The translations under genes and the position numbers were made by a program. The notes beneath the pieces were generated by a model that saw only the letters and a list, made by a program, of their open reading frames with translations, did not search any database and was not told the DNA's origin. Positions 1-11,000 of a DNA stretch of 64,000 nt are shown one piece after another. Each line of letters begins with the position of its first letter. Position 1 is the stretch's first letter. Source of the stretch: Utricularia gibba (taxonomy: Eukaryota > Streptophyta > Magnoliopsida > Lamiales > Lentibulariaceae). The stretch is taken from positions 310,001 to 374,000 of the forward strand of contig CM007989.1 in NCBI GenBank assembly GCA_002189035.1. The letters run 5' to 3'.

Positions 1-420
1 AATGCTTGACCCAAGTCACGGTAATGAAACCTGAAAACACTTGAGATTGATGATGGTACACACACGTGACATGCCCCTGGGAGGCAGAGGGTCGATTTGC
101 TGGCGGCGATGATGAGGAGGAGAAGTCTGCAACTTGAGTTCCACTTTCACCGAAACAGGATGGGAAATCCTTCATTGGTTCTGAATCATGATTTGGGTAT
201 CCCACAGATGGGGTGTTGATATAGCTTGAGAAACTGGGAGAAAGGGACATGTGACAAACACAAGGGCCACACTTTTGATGTCTAGTTGCAGCATCATAAT
301 CACGAGCTGTACTGCGATTCACCCAATGGGGGTGCTGAAAAGAAGCTGCATTGATGTGGAAACTCTTCCTCCCAGAAGTGAAGGCAGAAATGGGCCGGAG
401 ATTTAGTTGAAAATTTTAAC
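1..420 (-). CDS. possible partial exon of an unrecognised protein
   Basis: On the minus strand one frame stays open from about position 420 to the window edge (about 130 codons). It reads like real protein: a His/Cys-containing stretch (HPHWVNRSTARDYDAATRH, then KCGPCVCHMS), followed by a Ser/Pro-rich tail. No ATG opens the frame before the Met in CHMSLSPS, so the start is either upstream across an intron or at that Met. A donor-like TCAG|GTTTCATT occurs near position 28. I do not recognise the family. The three plus-strand frames are interrupted here. The call rests only on frame openness and composition. Confidence 0.35.
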
Positions 421-664
421 ACTTCCGATCCCGATCTCCAGCCAAGTTGATTGATGGGTGGACGTGGGTCAAGGCTGCTGGTAAATTATGTAGCAAAGGG
501 GTGTGGCTTTAACTCTTCCCTTCATATTCAACACGGCGATATTAAATAGCGTAACTTGAAGGTATCATCACGCCAGATTTAGATTCATTGAATTGGAATC
601 CAAAAATTAATTCAAAATCAGGAATAAATCAAAAATATATATATTGAATTCGACTTTCAACAAA

Positions 665-793
665 TGGGCCTGCTTGTTCTTGTCCGGCCCATTCCAAGTG
701 AAAGTGTGAGATCGGGCTACTTCTTTTCTGGCCCATGAGAGGGTACTCTCGGTCCATTACTGGGAATAAAAGGCGGCACATGAGTTAGGGTTT
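665..793 (+). promoter_or_regulatory. site II / telo-box promoter of the eS24 gene
   Basis: Upstream of the eS24 gene there are three TGGGCC/GGCCCA elements (665-670, 686-691, 730-735) and a telo-box TAGGGTTT at 786-793. Site II elements combined with a telo-box are the established signature of plant ribosomal protein and other translation-related promoters, where TCP factors and telo-box binders act. The arrangement fits the downstream gene and argues that this copy is expressed. The transcription start is probably close to the telo-box. Confidence 0.7.
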
Positions 794-938
794 CCCTTGC
801 GATATAGCCGAGCAGGACGCGACGGTGGTAGGCGGCGTAATCAGTTGAATCTGCGGAGCTATAACGTCAGTTTATCGGATTTGTGTTATTTCGTGTATTT
901 TGCAGCCGTTTTGGTAACATTTTCTCTTTTTACAGGAC

Positions 939-1852
<914 letters not shown>

Positions 1853-2487
1853 GGTCCCCTTGGTATTTTGCTCACCAGACTGCGAACGCTCCTTCCTTTT
1901 TCCCTGTTTTATGTTTGGAACCATGTTAGCTAAGCTCCCTATTTGTTGATCAGTCATATCAGCATGTGTCTTTTTTGGATGTGAGACGGGTATCCACTCT
2001 TATGCATTATCAAACTCTCTCTTATTGACAACAGTAGATGAGCCATGAGGCTTGTCTGCTTGCTTGCTTACCCCTCTTGGCCTTCTTGCATGTGCCTCGG
2101 CACTTGATATGCAAATTTCTAGCACTGCGCTTCTTCAAGTGATGCCCGACACTGTGCTCCTGAAAGACAATAATTTACTCACTGTTTTAAAATTTGGGTT
2201 AAAGGGTCTTGATTGAATAAGATATAGAAAAAGTAAAAATTGTGGTAGTTGAAAATATTAATTAAATAATTATTTGTAATATTTTACAATTATATAAATT
2301 CAGTTTCATTTATTGTAAATATAAATTAATTCAAAATTATCAAGTCAAACGTAAATTTAAGTCAATTTTAAAAGACTCAATTTGATTAGGAATTTTTATT
2401 TTGTACGGAATAACAAGGTATCTGATGTGATGAGCAAGTTTCTGTGGACGCCGTCCAAATTGCCGGCTACTTTTGGGATCTCTAGCA
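1853..2487. other. intergenic, 3' UTR of eS24 then AT-rich spacer
   Basis: After the eS24 stop comes probable 3' UTR to about 2160. From about 2180 to 2420 there is strongly AT-rich spacer without open frames. I see no gene here. Confidence 0.6.
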
Positions 2488-3472
<985 letters not shown>

Positions 3473-4396
3473 AACTCAGAGCCCCCTTCAGTGGTTCTGA
3501 ATTAAGGTTCGTCTACGATTAACTTGCGTAGTACCAATCTTGATTGATTTTGTGTTTGATCTTGAATCACCTCACGTTTTCAGTTACTTCTCTCAAAGCT
3601 TCCTGCCCGACTCTGGCATGATACATGTTTAATGAACATGCAAGATTCCCCTATGATCTTGATGTCGGAGCCGCATTCAATTCCTTCCAAGCACGAGAGA
3701 TTCGCACGGACACATGATTCCCATTTACTCTGCTTCTGTGTGCTGATTGCTTGTGATCCCCTTCGAAAAGCAGGCAGGAATATGCATCATCTAGGTATGC
3801 TCACCCCCCTCGTCTTCTCCTCCTTGTCTCATTACACCTTTTTGAGATCAAATCTTGTGTTCAGTAGGTTCTCCGGTGTGATTGATTAGGTATGGAGGCC
3901 CAGCAACACAAAGCCCCGATCGTCACGACAAATCGCAATTAATTCGGACAGCTTGCGTGCGTGATCTCTCTTTATTTTAGTATTTTAATTTTCTGCATCG
4001 ATTTCTCTTATGATTTGAGTGTGGACAAGGACACTCGGACTTTCATTAATGTGCAGGCAGTCAGTCACGTAGAGAACTTTTCCATATTCACCAACACATC
4101 AACCTTTTAATTCTTTTCAGTTTTACCATCTTAAAATAATGCTCTATGTGGATCATATATTATATGATATTATATAGTTTATATATATTTATTGATGATG
4201 AATGAAAATCCATGAAAAAGCTGCAAGCTTTCATCACATTGGTCCCTCCCTCTCCCTGCATTGCTCTCCATTCAAACGGTAAAAAGAAGAACACCCCAAG
4301 AACCATCGCTTCTGATTACAACGGGATACTCACAGGGGTGATGATGATTTTCGTTCTTCTGGAAATCCCTTCTGGGTTTTGTGTCGGTTTCAACTT
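3473..4396. other. intergenic spacer
   Basis: No convincing gene. Open frames here are short and lack family features. The right-hand part is likely the 3' UTR of the minus-strand OVATE gene. An AT-rich patch lies at about 4130-4200. Confidence 0.5.
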
Positions 4397-4887
4397 TCAA
4401 GCCATGAGGGAAACGAGCAGATCTGCAAAAGCAGCAACGATGAACTTGTGGGTGTTGGCAGGATTCAGCGACAGGTAGCACATCAAGAGCCGATGGAGGA
4501 AGTCCCAGTTTTCTCCCACATCTTGGATTTTATAGGCGTCCACCATTTCCTGCATCGATGCCCTGAAGTCCAGGAATGGGGCGGCGGAGTATGTCGGGAC
4601 CGCCACGCCGCAGCCGCCTACGGGGAGGGGTCCGGGAAGGAGGAGGAGGAGGAGGAGCAGGAGTCGATGATGGAGTTGGAGCGTCCGGGGGAGGAGAAGA
4701 AGAATCTCTGGGAGGCGACGGCGGTGGCGAAGTCCGGCGTAGAGGGCCCGGATTCGGATGAGGAGGATACAGCGGTCTCGTAGAGGGAGTTGAAGAGGAG
4801 GGAGGGGTCGATTCCGCGGTGGTTCTCCGGCGAGGAGGGTGATAAAGACCCGATCTTGGCGAGGCAGAAATTGAGGTTCCACGCCAT
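4397..4887 (-). CDS. OVATE family protein (OFP) with a broken frame
   Basis: OFPs are plant nuclear transcriptional repressors that act with TALE homeodomain proteins and shape organ form. The intronless minus-strand gene starts at 4887 (MAWNLNFCLAKIG). It runs through SLLFNSLYETA and a conserved SQRFFFSSPGRSNSII block, then a poly-Ser linker, and ends in a TAG near 4618. The OVATE domain lies in another frame (ending 4397): VAVPTYSAAPFLDFRASMQEM, then WDFLHRLLMCYLSLNPANTH and FIVAAFADLLVSLM. One missing base in the GC-rich linker (G runs at 4622-4630 on the plus strand) explains the break. The two halves fit end to end to normal OFP length, and everything else is well kept. An assembly indel is therefore as likely as a recent null allele. 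The subtype resembles the OFP11/12/15/16 group. Confidence 0.85.
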
Positions 4888-5330
4888 TGGATGGAAACAG
4901 TTCCGAGAGAAGACGGGAAGTAGCAGCGAATCAAGTTTCGGATAAAAAAAAAGGAAAAGAAAAGAAAAATGTATAATTATTTAATTTCCTAGTTGCTTTA
5001 AATTCAAGACACACAGCGTGGTGCGTAGAGCTGGAATTTTATTTTTATTTGGAAACGAGGTCCCCATAATTCTTCCTAATTAAATATTGGTGCCTGAGTT
5101 TTTCTTTTTTCTGTAAATGACACACCCGTGGCCATCTCCGAGGCGGATGAACAAAAGCAACTCTCAGGTCCAAGTTCCATGGTGCGCAACCACAGAAACC
5201 TAAAGGAGAGAGACATCTGCCCGTACAAAAATCTCTACTGAGAGACTATCTGCAATATTTTACCAGTTGTCAAAAGTGGCGAGTTTCAAAAATCTCTACT
5301 GCATCGCCCAGACTCCAAGATTTTGACAGT
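4888..5330. other. spacer between OFP promoter and TPR gene 3' end
   Basis: Contains the presumed promoter and leader of the OFP gene (AT-rich at 4940-5110) and the 3' UTR of the TPR gene. No coding signal was seen. Confidence 0.5.
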
Positions 5331-6454
5331 TCAGTCAGCTGCCGCCGCAGCTGCCGCATTCCCTGCGGCCGCCGGAACAGGTTTATTGCCTTTGCGGCCC
5401 TGAAAATGTAGTGCTTTTGTTGTTTTACCCTCCTACATCCACTAAAAGGAACAATAGTTTAAAAAAATGGCCATCACTTGGCTCACCTTGGGGAACATTT
5501 TTCTGTACATATTAGCGTCTTTCTTGTTCCTCTGCTTAACTTCCTCCTCGAACTTTTTGAACTGTACCTGCAACTCCCTTGTCACAGTAAAAACAGAGGC
5601 TCTGGTGAACAAAACTGATTGACCAGCGTGGAAAAGATGTATTGGAAAGCAAGGTAACTAACGTATTAGAGTAATAGAAGTAACCTGTTGAGAGGATCGA
5701 TCTCTAGAGCTTTTTTGAAATCCGTCTCCGCAGACGCTAAGCCCCCCATGTTCATGGAGCTTTGCCCCCTTTTACACAAGGCCCTGACGTTTCTACTCTG
5801 CATCTCTAACACCTTCACAACCCAACGCACTCATCATAAATTTAGCAGTGTGGATAGTGATCAAACGTGTGTGAAGAAATGAAGTAGCACCTCTGTGCAG
5901 AGCGCTGTAGCCTGGTTATTATTTTTGAGCTTGAGCATGGAAGCTGCGTTGTTCAGCTTACAGGCTATCTTCAGATCTCTGGACTGTTTCTTCTCAACTT
6001 CGTTGAAGAACTCATCGCACCCCAGAAACTCAACCACCTGGCACCAATCAGAAAACCCCATATCAACTAAAGATGCTTATCATCACAACGTGAGACAAAA
6101 CCGAACCTCTTCATATTTTCTGCTGGCTTTGGCGAACTTTCCAGCTTTGAACAAAGCACCCGCTTTCTTCTTATCCTTAGTTGCCGCCTTTAGCATCTTT
6201 CGAGCTTTCGCTTCCAGACTCTCCTCGTCGGCCCTCTGCAGCAAATCAGCGTTAAATGAAGTTCAGGATATGGAGGATTTGCATGAATCTAAAATTACTT
6301 TTTGCAGTACGAACTCGACTTCTTGGCATGAAACGCTTTCAGGGGTAAGCGTCAGCTTCCTGAGGTTAACGATGGCTATCCCCAAGTCTTCCATAATTTG
6401 TGTTCTAGTTCTAACAACAGTCAGCTCTTGCCCCTCATCTTCTTTGTTTTCCAT
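5331..6454 (-). CDS. TPR protein related to the C-terminal half of FKBP62/ROF immunophilins
   Basis: Six exons (6454-6299, 6235-6107, 6037-5891, 5812-5685, 5577-5487, 5399-5331) give 239 residues in one frame. After an N-terminal segment without recognised domain (MENKEDEGQELTVVRTRTQI), three TPR-like helical pairs follow: GALFKAGKFAKASRKYEEVV, then LKIACKLNNAASMLKLKNNN, then VRALCKRGQSSMNMGGLASA with ALEIDPLNR. A basic coiled region comes next (FEEEVKQRNKKDANMYRKMF), and the protein ends in a run of Ala. This order matches the TPR region of plant FKBP62/72-type peptidyl-prolyl isomerases, which binds HSP90, but no FKBP domain precedes it. It may be an HSP90 co-chaperone-like adaptor; the function is inferred. 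The first donor is chosen at AAAAA|GTAATT; a donor 12 bases earlier is possible. Confidence 0.8.
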
Positions 6455-6853
6455 GTAGGAAGCTTACAAGTTAAAAAGTCCGTAAGACAAAAGGAATAAT
6501 ACCGAACACTGTGAATGCGGTCCATTTATAGTTGGAATGAAACTGGAGCGGCGGCGAGTGGTCGACACGTGCTAAGGGCACCGCCGTTAACGTGGCACTG
6601 ACTTGAAGCTTCTGTCCCCAGCGGCACCACACGTGGTGGAGGTGTGGCTGAATGTACCCACGTCGCTTTTATGTTTTTCTCAAGAATATACTTATATTTT
6701 GAAAAATGGCAGTGCCTTCTAGAAACAGTATAGTAATTACTATTTTTTTAATACCAAAAAAATAACATGGTCCTGTTTTTGCATTTGTTGACGCATTGTA
6801 AAAGGGAAAATTTAGCACTTCAACTACAAGTGAAAGACAGTAGCACCAGAAGC
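6455..6853 (-). promoter_or_regulatory. ABRE-bearing promoter of the TPR gene
   Basis: On the minus strand a TATA box (TATAAATGGA, 6521-6530) sits about 70 bp before the TPR start codon. Two CACGTG cores at 6566-6571 and 6630-6635, in the contexts GACACGTG and CACACGTGG, match abscisic acid response elements. The region also overlaps the 3' flank of the first SMP gene. The motifs suggest stress- or seed-linked expression. That is an inference from motif content only. Confidence 0.5.
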
Positions 6854-7306
6854 TCAAGTTTTTTCGTTCGCCGCCGCGGCCACCAACATCGCCTCCGTAA
6901 CTCCACCGACGGCGGCGGGGTTCTTGCCTTTCTCAGCCTCCGCGATCGCCACGGCGTCATCCGTTGTCACCGGCTTGTCTTCGGCTAGTCTCGCTTTGGC
7001 ACCCTGAAAAGCTTGCACAAGTATTATCGGAGAAAAAAGCCATGTTGAATAATGAAGAGGCTTTACCGGTAACACATCACCCAGCTTAGTTTTTTCGTAA
7101 ACATTCGTTGTTTTGACGTTATGCGTTGCGGCCGACTGCGTTTCAGCGGCCACGCCGGCCGCAACCACGGTCCCGGTAGCCCGAGTCTCCGCTTCCTTTA
7201 CGGCCAAAGCGTCCGGTTGGGACACGCGTTTGTCGTACGCCTTGGCTGCTTGCTCCAGAGCATCACCGATGGTGACCCTCCTCCCGTCCTCCTGATTCAT
7301 TGCCAT
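6854..7306 (-). CDS. seed maturation protein (SMP-domain LEA), copy 1
   Basis: SMP-domain late embryogenesis abundant proteins are small hydrophilic proteins that accumulate in drying seeds and are thought to protect other proteins and membranes. Two exons (7306-7067, 7003-6854) give 129 residues. Features seen: MAMNQEDGRRVTIGDALEQA, then an Ala-rich repeat block (VKEAETRATGTVVAAGVAAE), TKLGDVLP at the splice, DKPVTTDDAVAIAEAEKGKN, and GGVTEAMLVAAAANEK at the end. These are hallmarks of Pfam SMP. A second SMP gene with the same exon structure lies at 13125-13611 on the same strand, so the pair is an old tandem duplication. A copia element now sits about 100 bp before this start codon. Confidence 0.92.
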   Translation of the reverse strand: MAMNQEDGRRVTIGDALEQAAKAYDKRVSQPDALAVKEAETRATGTVVAAGVAAETQSAATHNVKTTNVYEKTKLGDVLPVKPLHYSTWLFSPIILVQAFQGAKARLAEDKPVTTDDAVAIAEAEKGKNPAAVGGVTEAMLVAAAANEKT

Positions 7307-7335
7307 TTACGCGTCTGTTGCAGTATGGAAGCTTG

Positions 7336-7390
7336 TTTATATATCCGAGGAGGCAGTGAGGCTAAGGCAAAGTGTCGATGGCCACGTGTC
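7336..7390 (-). promoter_or_regulatory. remaining core promoter of SMP copy 1: TATA and ABRE
   Basis: Read on the minus strand, a TATA-like ATATATAAA lies at 7336-7344 and a GACACGTGGC ABRE at 7390-7381. This decamer is the same type as ABREs known from LEA (Em) promoters. Both lie in the 103 bp left between the SMP start codon (7306) and the copia element's left edge (7410). Any distal elements were pushed about 5.5 kb away by the insertion. Confidence 0.6.
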
Positions 7391-7404
7391 CGACACGCTG
7401 AGTT

Positions 7405-7409
7405 ACTCC
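7405..7409. repeat. left target-site duplication ACTCC
   Basis: The five bases ACTCC directly before the element's first TG are repeated directly after its last base (12940-12944). Five base pairs is the normal duplication size for Ty1/copia integrases, and the match defines the element's borders. Confidence 0.9.
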
Positions 7410-7939
7410 TGTTGGACGGTGATGTTGAAACTGAGAAAAATCAGAAGCACCAGGGACCTGAGGCAGAAGAGCGTGAGCCGAAGGGAAACGATGCGAGGGA
7501 GGAAAACTGTCGCAGAAATTCCATCACCAGAAATCAGAGGGAAAATGCAGACAATTGACTTATTGTTATGGGCCCAATAAACAGTATACCAGGTCATATA
7601 TGCAAGCAGAAGTTCGTTGAGCCCTGCAATGTCCCAAGCCCAATCCAGTAGAGAGCATCCTCTCCCACGAGATGACCGTTCTGCTGAAGGAGAACGGAAA
7701 CAGAAATTCTCAGAGGATAAGATATCGCGAATCACACAGCCTAACGGCTATTTTTCTGTTCTATAAATATGGCTTCGTTGTAAAGGAGAAATATGCTATT
7801 TTTGTAGCTGAAAAACCTCAATACAATATCCAAATCTCCAACAACATCCATTCTCAAACACCAACATCAGCAAAATTATCCTGTCAACCCTCATTACCAC
7901 ATTGGAAATCATCTATTGACCTTATTCAGACTTCCAATA
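7410..7939 (+). repeat. 5' LTR of the copia element
   Basis: 530 bp, beginning TGTTGGACGG and ending CTTCCAATA. A TATA box CTATAAATA at 7761-7769 is the probable U3/R promoter driving gag-pol. Relative to the 3' LTR it has four substitutions and an extra GACCTTATTCAGA (about 7918-7930) just before its end. Confidence 0.92.
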
Positions 7940-7960
7940 TGGTGAACCCGACGTGAAGCG
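7940..7960 (+). other. putative primer binding site
   Basis: TGGTGAACCCGACGTGAAGC begins at the first base after the 5' LTR. The leading TGG pairs with a tRNA CCA end. The sequence is not the initiator-Met type (TGGTATCAGAGC) used by most plant Copia elements. I could not assign the tRNA. Confidence 0.6.
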
Positions 7961-8089
7961 AAATCCACACGTTCCTCCTCTGACAAGTTCAAGATCAAGG
8001 AAAAAAGGATATCGCAAGTAAGTGAAAATCCTGAAGAACTTTCTACTGACTGAGGTTACTTACCTTACTCATGAAACCAAATCCACAAA

Positions 8090-11000
8090 ATGGAAGGACC
8101 ACCTGTTTTCAATGGACAAGACTATGATATTTGGGCTAAACTCATGGAGGATTACCTGGATATGCATGACCTCTGGACTGTCTTCGAGGAATCCAGCAGT
8201 CAAGACCCTCCACAAAAATCCGATGAAGTTGCAAGACTAGTAAAAAAAGCCAAGGTTATTCTGGGAAAAGCAGTAACCACTGAAGTATACAAACAGATTC
8301 TACAATGCAAAGGACCGAAAGAGGCTTGGGAACAACTGAAAGATATCTACGGCAAAGACAAGAACTCTCAAAAAATAGAGATATCTCATAACTGGAACCG
8401 CTTTGAGAATCTAACATTCACTCCAGGTATGACAATAAATCAGTTTTCTGAGCTTCTAAAGGGTACAGTTTTGCAGCTTCAATTGTTGGGTGAACGAGTT
8501 GATGATGACCGAATCAAAAGAAGGGTTATAAATGCTTTACCCAGAGTCTATGCTCCGGTTATCTCTGGTCTCCGTGTAAACCGCACACTACACACCATGA
8601 GTTCCAAAGAGTTGCTAGAAGGACTTGCAGAAGAAGAAAATGAAGGAAATTTATTCACTCAAACACAAGACTTGGCCTTCAAAGCCACCGAAAACCCAGC
8701 CTACAGCCACACCAATGCTGGAAATCAAACACACTACGTACCTCCATCAGAAAACAGAGCTGTCATATTCCAAGCGAAATCAGAGAAGACACACACTGGT
8801 GAGCAGTGTACATTTTGCAAACGCAAGGGGCACCATCCCTCTCAATGCTTCTGGAACCCCGAAGCAGTGTGCTCCTATTGTTCGTTGAGAGGGCATGTGG
8901 AAAAGGTGTGCCCTCTGAGGAGGTATCATCAACTAGGAGGAAAAAACACAGAAGCTATTGAAAAATCAGTCAACATGATGCATGATGTAAAACTTTCTGC
9001 TGAAGTAAATAAGAAGCAAGTTGAACTCTACTCCTTGTGTCAACTTAACACTATGGTTACCTCGTTTACGGACTTGAGAAAACAAGAGGTGTGGCTAATA
9101 GACAGCGGATGTAGCCATCATCTGACAAACAACAAAGACTCCTTCTCAATACTCACAGAACTCACTGGAAAATTCATTGAAATCGCAGATGGGAAACAAA
9201 TACCTGTAAGAGGGCAAGGAACGGTCCTCATTGAGACTGACCAAAGATTGATCAAACTTACTGACGTATACTTTGTACCAGAAGCTTCTCACAACCTGCT
9301 TAGTATAGGACAACTAGTTGAAAAAGGGTTCAAGGTGTATCTTGAAGAAAATCAGTGTACTATAAGGGACTCTGATAGCAACATTATTCTTACCGCTCGG
9401 ATGCACAACAGAGTATTTCCACTAAACCTAAGAGATCCACCCACAGACCAGGCCCTATGCCTCACTGCCTCTGAAACAACACGCCTCTGGCACAAGAGAA
9501 TGGGACACCATCACTATGCAGCCCTATCTCACCTATACAAGAGGAACCTGGCAGAAGGAATATCGAATATTAGTGGGAAAGAAAACACCTGTAGAATCTG
9601 TGCAGAATGCAAGATGGACAGAAAATCGTTTCCCAAACTTGCTCTTCCATCTGAAACCAAACTGGCAGTAGTCACTACCGACGTGTGTGGCCCCATGAGA
9701 ACTCCTACACGAGTGGGGAACAGATACTATGTCATATTCGTAGATGAGCATACTAAGTATACTTGGATTTATCTACTGAAGCAGAAATCAGAAGTGGTAC
9801 ATCACTTTAAAATATTCAAGGCATTATCAGAAGCTCAAAGTGGAAGAAAGATACTTACACTGCGTTCCGACAATGGAGGAGAGTACTGCTCGTCTGAGCT
9901 GAAAGAGTTATGTGAACTGAACGGTATTGTGCACCAATTTACAGCACCTTACTCCCCAGAACAGAATGGAATCTGTGAAAGACGAAATAGAATCATAGTG
10001 AACATGGCAAGGTGCCTACTCTATGAAAAAAACCTGCCTGCCCACTTCTGGGGAGAAGCTGTAAACACCGCGGTGTACCTGCTCAATCGGCTTCCCTCAA
10101 AAGGAATTCCAGAACACAAGACTCCCTATGAATTATGGCACAACAAAACACCGGATTTGAGCCACATAAGAATATTTGGGTCAATCTGCTACATACATAT
10201 TCCACAGGAAAAAAGAAGCAAATGGAGCAAAAAATCAGAATCGGGAATTCTGCTTGGTTACAGCGAGACAAGTAAAGCTTATAGGGTACTGAATCTAAAA
10301 ACAGATGAAGTACAAATCAGCAGAGATATCATTGTGGATGAATCTGAAAGTCATGATTGGAATCACAGCTCATCACTAAAGGAAAATTGCAGAACACAAC
10401 TCTCAAGATCACGAAATCCTTTTCCTCTCGAAGAGCAAACTTTATTATTTGAAGCTCACCACCAGAATATACAGACTCAAGAACATATGTCACCTACGCC
10501 AGAAACTGGAACAACCACTCCTATACCACCTGAATCGGAGAGAACACCTGCAAGAGAGAACGAGGTGGAATTATCTACAGCACACAATCGGACTCACCTA
10601 CCTAATGAAGAGCCTCTCTCATCTACTCCCGAAAGATCAATCGAAGAGGAACACTCAACAGATGAACAGGTAACTCAAGATGTACCAGAATTAACAGAGG
10701 ATGTTACAATCAGAAAGAGTCTACGACATAAGACACAACCTGTGTGGATGGATGACTATGCATGTGCAGTTTCTGAAAAGAAAAAGGAACTCAAGTTTCA
10801 GGAAAACCACGACAGCAACATGGAAGAATTGTCCAACTTCTCAATATATGAACCCATCAGTGTTCTAGAAGCACTAAGGGACCCAGAGTGGAGAAAATCA
10901 ATAGAAAATGAATTCGACTCTATAGAAAAACATGGAGTATGGACTGCTGTACCGAAACCACAAGGTATAAAACCTCTAGACCTTAAATTCATATTCAGAC

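Noticed and set aside
5895-6458. 187-codon plus-strand frame
   Set aside because: It is the antisense shadow of the TPR gene, whose six exons sum to a clean frame on the other strand.
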